A program made the position numbers and the translations under genes. A stretch of DNA of 16,232 nt from an uncultured Eubacteriales bacterium (GTDB lineage: Bacteria; Bacillota; Clostridia; Oscillospirales; Acutalibacteraceae). Numbering within the stretch: the first letter of the stretch is position 1; every line of letters starts with the position of its first letter. A model generated the notes under the pieces. The model saw only the letters and a program-made list of their open reading frames with translations, made no database searches and was not told the origin of the DNA. The DNA lies in the NCBI GenBank assembly GCA_934465125.1, contig CAKSKO010000007.1:1-16232 (forward strand), given 5' to 3'. Positions 7,220-15,218 of the stretch are shown here, in pieces.

Positions 7220-8470
7220 TTGGAGTTTAAAGCATTTTCTAAAAAACAGATGCAGGCGCTTTCTTGGTGGTGCAGGGGAAGTCCGTATGAACAGTATGAT
7301 GCACTGATTTGTGATGGAGCGGTCCGGAGCGGAAAAACACTGTGCATGACGATTTCTTTTATAGCGTGGGCTTTTTATCGATTTGAAGAGTGTGCGTTTG
7401 CACTTTGCGGGAAGACAATCGGATCATTGAGAAGAAATGTCATTTCTACAGTGTTGCCGGTTTTGAAAGAAATGGGATTTGAATGCAAAGAAAAATTGTC
7501 ACAAAATTTTATCGAAATTAGAAAAGAGAGAAGAAAAAATAGGTTCTATTTGTTTGGCGGCAAAGATGAATCCTCTGCATCCCTGATTCAGGGGATGACA
7601 TTATCCGGGGTACTGTTTGATGAAGTTGCTTTGATGCCTCAGTCGTTTGTGCAACAGGCGATGGCGAGATGCTCTGTGACCGGTTCAAAATTTTGGTTTA
7701 ACTGCAATCCAGAGTATCCAGGACATTGGTTTTATCAGGAATGGATTTTGCGAGCAAAAGAGAGAAAAGCACTGTATCTGCATTTTAAAATGCAGGACAA
7801 TCCATCTCTTCCTAAAAAAATGATTGAGCGATACAGGTTACTTTATACAGGAACATTTTATGACCGATTTATAGAGGGAAAATGGGTTGCAGCGGAGGGC
7901 CTTGTGTATCCTTTTATGTCTGATCAGGAGATGTTTTGTAATGTTCCAGACGGAGAATTCGAAAAATATGAAATGTCGTGTGATTATGGGACGGTGAACC
8001 CATCTTCCTTTGGTCTGTGGGGCTTGATGGGAGAAACATGGTATCGAATTGATGAATATTATTATGATTCGAGGAAAAAGGGAATGCAAAAGACAGATGA
8101 GGAGCATTATCTTGCGCTTTGTAGATTGGCGGGAGATAAAAAGATCGAAGCTGTTACGGTAGATCCTTCCGCTGCTAGCTTTATCGCGGTGATTGAGAAG
8201 CAGGGAAGATTTCATGTCATACAGGCTAAAAACCATGTAATTGATGGCATTAGACAGGTATCAACAGCACTAAAAAATAAAAAAATTCGGATTTGTAACA
8301 CTTGTAAGGACAGCATCAGAGAGTTTGGGATGTATCGTTGGGAAACTTCTTGTGGAAGAGATACACCAATTAAAGAAAATGATCACGCAATGGATGATAT
8401 TCGATATTTTGTAACAACAATTATGGCGGACGAAGATAATGGTTTTTTTGTGTTCGCCGCAAAGAGATGA
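7220..8470 (+). CDS. Phage terminase large subunit (TerL)
   Basis: ATPase and nuclease of the DNA-packaging motor, which translocates DNA through the portal and cuts it. The 416-residue protein has both domains. The N-terminal ATPase shows Walker A GAVRSGKT (33-40), Walker B VLFDE (131-135) and the coupling motif NCNPE (161-165). The C-terminal RNase-H-like nuclease shows acidic residues in SCDYGTVNP, AVTVDPSAASF and NDHAMDDIRY. All key residues look intact. The start is TTG 7220, set by TAGGAGGG at 7206-7213; the first ATG (7250) would lie 37 bases from that site. It resembles PBSX XtmB-type terminases. The portal gene starts 10 bases after its stop. Confidence 0.95.
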   Translation: MEFKAFSKKQMQALSWWCRGSPYEQYDALICDGAVRSGKTLCMTISFIAWAFYRFEECAFALCGKTIGSLRRNVISTVLPVLKEMGFECKEKLSQNFIEIRKERRKNRFYLFGGKDESSASLIQGMTLSGVLFDEVALMPQSFVQQAMARCSVTGSKFWFNCNPEYPGHWFYQEWILRAKERKALYLHFKMQDNPSLPKKMIERYRLLYTGTFYDRFIEGKWVAAEGLVYPFMSDQEMFCNVPDGEFEKYEMSCDYGTVNPSSFGLWGLMGETWYRIDEYYYDSRKKGMQKTDEEHYLALCRLAGDKKIEAVTVDPSAASFIAVIEKQGRFHVIQAKNHVIDGIRQVSTALKNKKIRICNTCKDSIREFGMYRWETSCGRDTPIKENDHAMDDIRYFVTTIMADEDNGFFVFAAKR

Positions 8471-8480
8471 GGGAGGAAAC

Positions 8481-9623
8481 ATGCGATTTTTTAAAAAAAA
8501 TCATAATGAGACAGTCGGAGTACAGGTTGCACCGAGTTGTGGAAGTTCGGGACATCCGTTTTCTATACTCAATCGGTATGTTCCATTATCTCAGACAGAG
8601 ATGAAATTATATACCACTTTGAGGGAAGCAGTTCCGATGATCGATGCTGCGATTTGTAAAACAGTGCGTTTGCTGGGAAAGTTTAAAATTGTTTGCGAGG
8701 ACAAAAGGATAGAAAGTCAGATGAATCAATTTTTAAGGGAGGTGCAAGTGAATGCCAGTGGATGTGGGATTGAATATTTTGTTAACTCGTATTTCGATCA
8801 GCTTTTGACATATGGTACTGCTATTGGTGAGATGGTGCCAAACATAGAAGGAAGTGATATTGTAGCGCTTTATAATGTGCCGCTTGAGAACGTTATATTA
8901 AAAACTGAAGAAAATCCACTTGAGCTTCAGGTGATACGCAAAGCGGAATGGGGAAAAGAAGCTCCAATTGACTTTCCGCAGTTTGTGTTGCTTTCGACAT
9001 TAAATCCGGATCCAGGAGCAATTTATGGAAATTCAATTTTAAAGGGGCTACCTTTTGTAAGCAGGATACTTCTGAACATTTATAACAGTATTGGGCTCAA
9101 CTGGGAAAGAGTCGGAAACGTAAGATTTGCGGTTACTTATAAACCGGGTCAGGATTCCTGCGATAAAGCATATGCGAAAGATCGTGCGATGAAAATTGCC
9201 AAAGAGTGGGGGCATGCGATGCACGGAGACGGCATCAATGATTTTATTGCTGTTGGTGATGTGGATATTAAAGTAATTGGAGCGGATAACCAGATTCTTG
9301 ATAGTCAAGTTCCCGTCAGACAACTTTTGGAACAAATTCTAGCAAAACTTTCTATTCCACCGTTTTTGCTAGGTGTTTCATGGTCGACGACGGAGAGAAT
9401 GTCGACAGAACAGGCAGATATTTTAACCAGTGAGATGGAAGCATACCGAAGACTACTGGAGCCGACGATCCGGAAACTTTGTTCAATGTGGATGAGGCTA
9501 AGTGGAAACTTATCTGAATATGAGGTTCAGTGGGAAGATATCAATCTTCAAGATAGGGTACAAATTGCGAATGCACGCTTAATGACTGCTAAGGCAGCGG
9601 AAATTGAAAAAAAATTGATTTAG
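8481..9623 (+). CDS. Phage portal protein
   Basis: Portal of 380 residues, forming the dodecameric ring at the capsid vertex through which DNA passes. Evidence is the position between TerL and the maturation protease, the length, and characteristic segments: the region DFPQFVLLSTLNPDPGAIYG, the stretch LLEQILAKLSIPPFLLGVSW, and WSTTERMSTEQADILTSEME, followed by the helical C-terminus with VQWEDINLQD. These agree with PBSX XkdE-like portals. GAGGGAGG (8470-8477) sets ATG 8481; the same frame is open further upstream inside terL but has no ribosome site there. The stop codon TAG overlaps the ribosome binding site of the next gene. Confidence 0.9.
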   Translation: MRFFKKNHNETVGVQVAPSCGSSGHPFSILNRYVPLSQTEMKLYTTLREAVPMIDAAICKTVRLLGKFKIVCEDKRIESQMNQFLREVQVNASGCGIEYFVNSYFDQLLTYGTAIGEMVPNIEGSDIVALYNVPLENVILKTEENPLELQVIRKAEWGKEAPIDFPQFVLLSTLNPDPGAIYGNSILKGLPFVSRILLNIYNSIGLNWERVGNVRFAVTYKPGQDSCDKAYAKDRAMKIAKEWGHAMHGDGINDFIAVGDVDIKVIGADNQILDSQVPVRQLLEQILAKLSIPPFLLGVSWSTTERMSTEQADILTSEMEAYRRLLEPTIRKLCSMWMRLSGNLSEYEVQWEDINLQDRVQIANARLMTAKAAEIEKKLI

Positions 9624-9635
9624 GAGGTAGAAAAA

Positions 9636-10631
9636 TTGAAAAGCGGATACATATTAAAAGGACATTCTATCAAAGAAGTTTCAGAAAAAGAAATGAGCCT
9701 AATTAATCAGTATGCGATTAGAAAGCTTACAAAGGAGGAGGTTTATATTTTTTCTGTTGTCCTTTGTGATAATGAGATCGATAGAGACTTTGATCGTTTT
9801 ACAAAGGAATCTCTCGAACAGCTTGCAAAATTGTTTGTTGGGAAAACGGGGATTCTTGATCATGATATGAAAGCGGAGAATCAAAAAGCAAGGACAATTT
9901 CGTGTTGTGTTGAGCAGGTAGATGATCGTATTACTTCTTTGGGAGAGCCTTACTGCCGACTTGTTGCAAGGGTATATATGGTTCGGACAGAGAAAAATAA
10001 GGACCTCATTTTAGAGATTGAATCGGGAATTAAAAAGGAGGTGAGTGTAAACTGTTCTGTTCGTAACATGACTTGTTCTGTTTGTGGAGCAAATCTGAAA
10101 ACAGCTGGATGTCGGCATGTAAAGGGGGCTTTTTATCAGAAGGATGGTGATAATGTTCTTTGCTATGCGACGTTGGAAAATCCAACGGATGCGTATGAAT
10201 GGTCGTTTGTCGCAGTTCCGGCGCAAAGAGAAGCAGGTGTGATCAAGGCATTTATCGAAGAAAAAGAGGGTGAATGCTTGAATATAGACTCTCTTTTCAA
10301 ACAGATGAAAGATGCAGAGGAAATTATCATGACAAAAAAGCAGTTGAGAAGTTTAAGTAATTTTATAGAAGAGCTCAAAATTGAGGCACAAGAAGGAAAA
10401 CAATATCGGGAAGATCTCAAAAAAGAGGTTGTAAGGCTTGCTGCAATTGCTCAGCCGAACCTGAACGCAAAAACAATGGAAGCGGTTGCTTCTAAGATGA
10501 GTCTTAGCGAGCTAAAAGAATTTAAAAAGTCTTTTTTTGAGAAGACGGATGGCTTTTTGATGCGAAAGCCGCAATTACTTGCAAGTAAACAGGAAAAAAG
10601 CAAACATATTAATACACAATTTCAAATTTAG
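9636..10631 (+). CDS. Capsid maturation protease with scaffold-like C-terminus (XkdF-like)
   Basis: Protease that processes the prohead during capsid maturation; 331 residues. Residues 1-205 look like the XkdF/HK97-type serine protease domain: NEIDRDFDRF, then His76 in GILDHDMKAENQKARTI and Ser137 in GIKKEVSVNCS are the likely catalytic pair. Between Ser137 and the end of the domain sits a cysteine cluster, Cys147, Cys150, Cys159 and His161 (CxxC-x8-CxH), a plausible zinc site. Residues about 215-331 are rich in Lys, Glu and Leu and probably helical, as expected for a fused scaffolding region; no separate scaffold gene exists in the operon. Start TTG 9636, seven bases after AGGAGGT. Followed by the decoration and capsid genes. 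Confidence 0.85.
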   Translation: MKSGYILKGHSIKEVSEKEMSLINQYAIRKLTKEEVYIFSVVLCDNEIDRDFDRFTKESLEQLAKLFVGKTGILDHDMKAENQKARTISCCVEQVDDRITSLGEPYCRLVARVYMVRTEKNKDLILEIESGIKKEVSVNCSVRNMTCSVCGANLKTAGCRHVKGAFYQKDGDNVLCYATLENPTDAYEWSFVAVPAQREAGVIKAFIEEKEGECLNIDSLFKQMKDAEEIIMTKKQLRSLSNFIEELKIEAQEGKQYREDLKKEVVRLAAIAQPNLNAKTMEAVASKMSLSELKEFKKSFFEKTDGFLMRKPQLLASKQEKSKHINTQFQI

Positions 10632-10643
10632 GAGGAAATCAAA

Positions 10644-11033
10644 ATGAAAGTTAGTTTTAAGGGTTATGGAGAAAATGTTGCTACATTTGAGTGCGCAGAC
10701 GGTGTGAGCAAAGGAACGCTTGTCAAAATCAGCGACAACGGTAAAGTGTCAGTATGCAGTTCAGGAGATAGGTTCTGTGGAGTAGCAATCGATGTTAGAA
10801 ATGGTTTTGCATCGGTTCAGCTCAGCGGATACACTACTGTAAAAATTAATGGATCTGTCTCGTGCGGGTATCAAAACCTGGTTGCGCACGCGAGCGATGC
10901 AGTAAAAGTTCAGAATGAAGTGCTGACAGCTGCTTCAGGTGGAGGTACTGTTACAGTTACAACTCAGGCAGGAAGAGAAATTCTTGTTGTTGATGTTGAC
11001 ACAACTGCAAAGACAGCAGGAATTATTTTATAA
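10644..11033 (+). CDS. Capsid decoration (cement) protein, DUF2190-like
   Basis: A 129-residue beta-rich protein placed just before the major capsid gene, the usual place for head decoration proteins that stabilise the shell. The sequence pattern fits the DUF2190-type fold: an opening strand, GVSKGTLVKISDNGKVSV (a turn plus paired strands), DRFCGVAIDVRNGFASVQLSGY, then short Gly/Thr/Val-rich strands and a closing hydrophobic strand AGIIL. AGGAGG lies at good distance from the ATG. Assignment rests on context and overall pattern, not on a single diagnostic motif. Confidence 0.75.
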   Translation: MKVSFKGYGENVATFECADGVSKGTLVKISDNGKVSVCSSGDRFCGVAIDVRNGFASVQLSGYTTVKINGSVSCGYQNLVAHASDAVKVQNEVLTAASGGGTVTVTTQAGREILVVDVDTTAKTAGIIL

Positions 11034-11062
11034 ATATAAAAATAGAAATTGGAGGATAAATT

Positions 11063-12073
11063 ATGGCTTGTTATGATGCAATTAGATTAGAAAAAGGAAT
11101 GTATGGAATGGGGGCGAAAGAGTTTACAAAAAATTTAGAAAGTCTTGATCCGTCTGAACACTATGAGAACACTGAGTTAGAAGGATTGGATGCTTATCAG
11201 CGTCAGCTAAAAAGATTTGATATTAAAGTAGGCGGCAGAAATTCTGATGTTGTTGAGAAGTTTTTTATGACATCTGATTCAGCAGTGTTGTTCCCGGAGT
11301 ATGTTACAAGAGCGGTCCGTCAGGGAATGGAGGCTGCAAATGTTTTACCTTACATTGTTGCGACAACAACACAAATCGAGGGAATGGATTACCGAACCAT
11401 TACTTCTAGTCCAACAGAGGATGAAAAGGATTTAAAACCTGTTATGGAAGGGGCTGTGATGCCACAAACAGTAGTACGTACACAAAATAATCTCGTAAAG
11501 CTCAATAAAAGAGGAAGAATGCTTGTGTCTTCTTATGAAGCACTTCGTTTTCAACATTTAGATTTATTTACAGTAACCTTAAAGCAAATCGGTGCTTATA
11601 TTGCTCGTGCTCAGTTAAAGGACGCTGTTAAAGTTTTAATCGATGGAGATGGCAACCAAAATGCGGCAGAAGCAGTCGCTGCGGAGACAAGCGGGAAACT
11701 TACTTATAGTGATTTGATTAAACTTTGGGGAGAGTTTTCTCCATATGAGCTTAATACGATGTTGGCTTCTACTGCAACCATGCAGTCATTATTAAATCTT
11801 GATGAAATGAAAGATGCTCAGGCAGGACTTAATTTCCAAGGGACAGGAAAATTGGTGACACCTGTTGGCGCAACACTTTTACATGTGCCAGATGTGAGTG
11901 CCAATACGATTATTGGACTCGATAAAAATTGTGCGCTTGAAATGGTACAAGCCGGAGATATTGTTACAGATTATGATAAGCTGATCGATAGACAACTCGA
12001 GAGGGCGTCCATTAGTGTGATTTCTGGATTTGCAAAAATCTTTGCAGATGCAACAAAGAAGTTAACTTATTAG
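11063..12073 (+). CDS. Major capsid protein, HK97-fold type
   Basis: Shell protein of 336 residues, found right behind the decoration gene as in PBSX-like elements. Visible features fit the HK97 fold: an extended N-arm, the E-loop-like TTQIEGMDYRTITSSPTEDE region with VMEGAVMPQ, a P-domain spine helix around LFTVTLKQIGAYIARAQLKD, and an A-domain toward the C-terminus (TGKLVTPVGATLLHVPDVSA, LDKNCALEMVQAG, DRQLERASISVISGFAKIF). The start codon follows GGAGGATAAATT. I saw no clear protease cleavage site; any N-terminal propeptide would be short. Confidence 0.88.
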   Translation: MACYDAIRLEKGMYGMGAKEFTKNLESLDPSEHYENTELEGLDAYQRQLKRFDIKVGGRNSDVVEKFFMTSDSAVLFPEYVTRAVRQGMEAANVLPYIVATTTQIEGMDYRTITSSPTEDEKDLKPVMEGAVMPQTVVRTQNNLVKLNKRGRMLVSSYEALRFQHLDLFTVTLKQIGAYIARAQLKDAVKVLIDGDGNQNAAEAVAAETSGKLTYSDLIKLWGEFSPYELNTMLASTATMQSLLNLDEMKDAQAGLNFQGTGKLVTPVGATLLHVPDVSANTIIGLDKNCALEMVQAGDIVTDYDKLIDRQLERASISVISGFAKIFADATKKLTY

Positions 12074-12094
12074 TCGAATAAAGAGGTGAGCTGC

Positions 12095-12466
12095 TTGGAT
12101 ATACAGGAAATTTTAATGAGATTTGCGTTGATTGCAGATTTAAATTTAGAGGAAGCAGCGCCGTGGCTGCCGATTTGCAGTGAGGCGGCAGAGGAAATCA
12201 GAGGACAGCTAAAAAATGCGGCGGATGAAGCAAAACACGCAAGACGGCTCACCGCCGCCGCTGCCGCTTTGGCTTTTTATCGTTATACGCTCTATCGTGC
12301 GTCTGGGAGCGGAATGGATACATTCTCTGCGGGAGACGTTAAGATTACAGCTGATAAAAAAATTTCCGTACAGATTGCACAATCTGTTTGGTGCAACGCA
12401 AGAAATACGGTCTCAGATGTTTTAGAAGATGATGAATTTTTGTTTGAACAGGTGAAATTTGTATGA
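12095..12466 (+). CDS. Head-tail connector (adaptor) protein
   Basis: A 123-residue, mostly helical protein in the slot of the gp6/gp15-like adaptor that docks beneath the portal. Helix-rich stretches: LNLEEAAPWLPICSEAAEEI, then LKNAADEAKHARRLTAAAAALAFYRYTLY, followed by a short beta part with FSAGDVKITADKKI and a final helix WCNARNTVSDVLEDDEFLF. This architecture (helices, small beta hairpin, helix) is typical of DUF3199-like adaptors. I choose TTG 12095 because GAGGTGAG (12083-12090) serves as its ribosome binding site; the GTG at 12086 lies inside that site. The last bases ATGA overlap the next gene. Confidence 0.75.
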   Translation: MDIQEILMRFALIADLNLEEAAPWLPICSEAAEEIRGQLKNAADEAKHARRLTAAAAALAFYRYTLYRASGSGMDTFSAGDVKITADKKISVQIAQSVWCNARNTVSDVLEDDEFLFEQVKFV

Positions 12467-12816
12467 AGAGGCAAAGAGTAAACCAGGCGATTCATCAGTT
12501 TGGATGCACAGTTGAGATTGAAGTTGTCGGGAGTGGAGCAAAAAAGGAAACAACGAAGGCGTTTATTCAGCCGATTCGTTCTATCAGTAAGGCTGAGGCT
12601 GGACAAAGCTTTTTAAACCTTGGATCTTATGATGACACAACATATCTTTACATCGGACCGGCAGAAATTAGAATCGATACGTATCCTTTTGATACAATTG
12701 TTCGGACGAATGAATGCGCATATACGATCAAGCGAGCACAGGCGGTTTGTTTTCAGGATGAAATCCTTTATATTTGGGGCGTTTTGCAGAAATATGTAGA
12801 AGAATCTACAAAATAA
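12463..12816 (+). CDS. Head-closure (stopper) protein, XkdH-like
   Basis: A 117-residue beta-rich protein that overlaps the adaptor gene by ATGA (12463-12466), pointing to translational coupling. The sequence has the pattern of head-tail joining stoppers: an N-terminal CTVEIEV strand, FIQPIRSISKAEAGQSF, then YIGPAEIRIDTYPFDTIVRT and a late strand ILYIWGVLQK. It would close the head after packaging and provide the tail docking face. Ribosome site AGGTGA (12450-12455) lies inside the adaptor gene. The role rests on position plus general pattern. Confidence 0.7.
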   Translation: MKRQRVNQAIHQFGCTVEIEVVGSGAKKETTKAFIQPIRSISKAEAGQSFLNLGSYDDTTYLYIGPAEIRIDTYPFDTIVRTNECAYTIKRAQAVCFQDEILYIWGVLQKYVEESTK

Positions 12817-12876
12817 TAAATACTAATAATTTAATTAAATAGAAATATTACATGTAGTTTAGAAAGGGAACGAGAA

Positions 12877-13362
12877 TTGGGAGTATTTGATGGAATAGTT
12901 GAAGAGATAAAAACTGTATTGGCTGAAGATCCCACACTTTCAGATATTCACTTTGTGAATGCACATCGAATCGATGCGAAACCAAGCCCAATAAAAGATA
13001 TTTATGTGACGCTTGGACTTTCTGGGGTGGAAACATCGTCGGGCGCTTTTGGAGATTATTTTGGAAGAAAAAACGGAAATGATTTATTTGGAAAGAGTGG
13101 GCGGGTTTCAATTTCTTGTAAGATCCATTGTCCACAGACGATGGATGGTAGCAGTTGTTCTGAAGTTTTTTCACGAATTTGCAATAGTCTGATGCTCGAC
13201 GATTCCATGCATCAGATAGAAAGCATTATTTGTAAAGGCGTTTCTTTTGAGAACAAAAGCGGCGCGTTTGTTCTCGATTGCACAATAAAGCTTCGTGTCT
13301 TTATTGGAAGTACAGTTGATGAAACAGAGGTCAGCGATATTGTTGTAAAGGAGATTATGTGA
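12877..13362 (+). CDS. Probable tail-completion/terminator protein
   Basis: A 161-residue protein of uncertain identity between stopper and sheath, where contractile phages carry the tail terminator (XkdJ position). It opens with an amphipathic helix (FDGIVEEIKTVLAEDPTLSD), continues with strands such as KDIYVTLGLSGVETSS and GRVSISCKIHCP, and closes with a strand of the type FVLDCTIKLRVFIG. The DYFGRKNGNDLFGKSGR segment may be a loop. The start is TTG 12877 after AAAGGGAA; there is no in-frame ATG nearby. It comes after an AT-rich 60-base gap at 12817-12876, the only loose joint in the head-to-sheath run, and its stop TGA (13360-13362) touches the sheath start. Confidence 0.6.
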   Translation: MGVFDGIVEEIKTVLAEDPTLSDIHFVNAHRIDAKPSPIKDIYVTLGLSGVETSSGAFGDYFGRKNGNDLFGKSGRVSISCKIHCPQTMDGSSCSEVFSRICNSLMLDDSMHQIESIICKGVSFENKSGAFVLDCTIKLRVFIGSTVDETEVSDIVVKEIM

Positions 13363-14405
13363 TGTCAGTCATTGCAAGCAAGAGACCGGGCGTATTTTCC
13401 AATTACGAAGCATCGGGAATTATTTACTCATCTGGTCAGGGAAAAGCAGTTGGAATAATTGCACAGAGTGCGGGAAAGATAAACCATGTTTATTCTATTA
13501 CAAGGGCGTCGGACGCTGAGGCGATTTTTGGCAACAGCGGCATTATGACTGAGCTTTGCTCATTGGCGCTTCAAAATGGAGCAAAAAGAATTGCTGCGGT
13601 ATCGACTGGGACAAGCAATCCGGATTACGAGGCGGCATTTGCGGCGCTTGCTTCAGAAAGTGATGTTTATGTTGTTATCTGCGATAGTGAGGAAAGTACT
13701 GTACATAATTTACTAAAGACGAGTGTTGTTGATGCCTCAGAAGCGATGCACGAGAGAATCGGTATCGTAGCTTGTTCCAGTACAGTGGATCATTCTACCT
13801 GGGCAGCACAATTTAATTCAGAGCGGGTGTTATTGGTTGCACAAAATCTAGCGGATGAAAATGGAGACAGTAGATCAGGATGTTTTCTTGCTGCGGCATT
13901 GGCGGGTAAAATTGCAGGAACTAATTTGCCGACAGCTTCATTGAATGGAGTGCAGTTGGATGGAATTTCGCGTTTAACAGCCGTGCTTAGTGAAAACGAG
14001 GTTGATGAATTTATTTTATCAGGAATTACTCCGTTTGAGGTAATTGTTAATTTAGCTGAACCAATCAGAGTAGTGACCTCTAGAACCAAAACAGACAACG
14101 TAAACGATACGACGTTTCGGGATATTAACACAATTTTAGTGATTGATGAGGTTATCCCTGGAATCCGTACAATGCTTAAAAAATATTTGCTAGGAGCAAA
14201 AAATAATTCTGTTACAAGGGCCTCGATTGCGACACAGACAACATTAAAGCTACAGGAATATCTTGATACTGAGATAATTGAATCTTATGAACAGCCTGTA
14301 ATTTCTCAGTCCAAAACAGATCCGACGGTTTGTGTTGTTGGGATTTCGTTTGTCGTGGCACACGGATTGAATCAGATTCTGATTTCTACGGATATCAAAG
14401 TTTAG
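13362..14405 (+). CDS. Contractile tail sheath protein
   Basis: Sheath subunit that contracts around the tail tube. The 347-residue product shows sheath marks: KRPGVFSNYEASGII at the N-terminus, an inserted alpha/beta domain with AAALAGKIAGTNLPTASLNG, the segment VNDTTFRDINTILVIDEVIPGI, and the conserved C-terminal hydrophobic strand of the core domain (VCVVGISFVVAHGLNQILIS). It is much shorter than PBSX XkdK (about 466 residues) and close to the short sheaths of C. difficile phages and diffocin (about 350). I favour ATG 13362, seven bases after AAGGAGA; GTG 13359 is possible. The start overlaps the preceding stop by one base. Confidence 0.92.
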   Translation: MSVIASKRPGVFSNYEASGIIYSSGQGKAVGIIAQSAGKINHVYSITRASDAEAIFGNSGIMTELCSLALQNGAKRIAAVSTGTSNPDYEAAFAALASESDVYVVICDSEESTVHNLLKTSVVDASEAMHERIGIVACSSTVDHSTWAAQFNSERVLLVAQNLADENGDSRSGCFLAAALAGKIAGTNLPTASLNGVQLDGISRLTAVLSENEVDEFILSGITPFEVIVNLAEPIRVVTSRTKTDNVNDTTFRDINTILVIDEVIPGIRTMLKKYLLGAKNNSVTRASIATQTTLKLQEYLDTEIIESYEQPVISQSKTDPTVCVVGISFVVAHGLNQILISTDIKV

Positions 14406-14415
14406 GGAGGATTAT

Positions 14416-14802
14416 ATGGTAAAAATCATTTTTCCTACAAGTCAGGACATTTTTATAGAAGTCAATGGAAAAAAATTGGCGGTAGTAGAGAGCTATAAAG
14501 CGCAGTCGACACAGAGCAGTCGATATATTGAGGCGTTTGGTGAAAAAGAACCGGTTGGCACTGTTTCTGGGAGAATGAAGCATGTGATCTCTCTTTCAAG
14601 AATTTATACTTGCTATGACGAATCGGGAACTGTTAATTTTTATGAGTTACATAATTTTAATCTTGTGATTGTAAAACCGGACAGAAGAATCATTTATTCT
14701 GGATGTGAATGGGCAAGTGTAAAGGAAACGGCAGCGCTCGGTGATGCTGTATTGGAAGATATCGAAGTGATTGCGGCGAAGAGAATGGAAATTGTGGGCT
14801 AG
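14416..14802 (+). CDS. Tail tube protein (XkdM-like)
   Basis: Inner tube subunit, 128 residues, 10 bases after the sheath stop, with AGGGAGG ahead of the ATG. The pattern is that of tube proteins: PTSQDIFIEVNGKKLAVVES early on, the Ser/Thr-rich AQSTQSSRYIEAFGE segment, PVGTVSGRMKHVISLSRIY, and closing strands IIYSGCEWASVKET and DAVLEDIEVIAAKRME. The length is slightly below PBSX XkdM (about 145). Sheath followed directly by tube is the standard order in contractile phages and R-type tailocins. Confidence 0.88.
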   Translation: MVKIIFPTSQDIFIEVNGKKLAVVESYKAQSTQSSRYIEAFGEKEPVGTVSGRMKHVISLSRIYTCYDESGTVNFYELHNFNLVIVKPDRRIIYSGCEWASVKETAALGDAVLEDIEVIAAKRMEIVG

Positions 14803-14825
14803 TAGATGAAAGGCGGTAAACTTTT

Positions 14826-15218
14826 ATGATGAGAAAAAGGGCAGTTTCCTCTATGCTGGGAGGAACAGGAGTAAGAGAACCGGTAACATTGTGTGGGGAA
14901 CATTTTTTTATTAGACTCTTGTCGGTTTATGAAGCAATTGTCTGCGAGTCAAATTCGAGGGATCTTACTCAGCGGTTGATAAAAGATGGAGCTGATAAAA
15001 AATTGGCGGAATCGGTGTCTGAAAATGCCTGTTTAGCCGCGATGTGTCTCTGTGACAGTAGGGATAAAGCGGTGTTTCAAAATGGATTTTCAGCGCTCAA
15101 TGCTTTGACGCCGGAGGAGCTTTTGAAGGTTGCGCAACGATATACAAAAGTAAAAAGTAAGTTTTTAGAATTTCATCAGTTGACGTCAAAAATGGTTGAA
15201 GGTTTAAAAAAAAATTAA
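14826..15218 (+). CDS. Tail assembly chaperone, short form (zero frame)
   Basis: A 130-residue protein right after the tail tube, where XkdN/gpG-like tail assembly chaperones sit. It is mostly helical: ITLC-type strand region near VREPVTLCGEHFFIRLLSV, then LIKDGADKKLAESVSENACL, and LTPEELLKVAQRYTKVKSKF toward the end. It ends GLKKN-stop immediately after T TTA AAA AAA AAT TAA, a classical slippery site. Such chaperones guide tape-measure and tube assembly and are usually absent from the virion. AAGGCGG (14810-14816) lies nine bases before ATG 14826; ATG 14829 is an alternative. See the separate entry for the frameshifted long form. Confidence 0.8.
   Translation: MMRKRAVSSMLGGTGVREPVTLCGEHFFIRLLSVYEAIVCESNSRDLTQRLIKDGADKKLAESVSENACLAAMCLCDSRDKAVFQNGFSALNALTPEELLKVAQRYTKVKSKFLEFHQLTSKMVEGLKKN
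15203..15214 (+). promoter_or_regulatory. Programmed -1 frameshift slippery site
   Basis: T TTA AAA (15203-15209, in the reading frame of the chaperone) fits the X XXY YYZ rule, and the run of A continues to 15214, offering A AAA AAA as a second slip position. The zero-frame stop TAA follows at 15216-15218. A possible stem GTTGGGA (15240-15246) with TCCCAAC (15270-15276) lies 3-prime but further away than usual. Confidence 0.7.

Noticed and set aside
7838..8236. Antisense reading frame of 132 codons within the large terminase gene
   Set aside because: Shadow of terL; the composition (many Ile, Ser, Lys, His) reflects the complementary strand of a coding gene.
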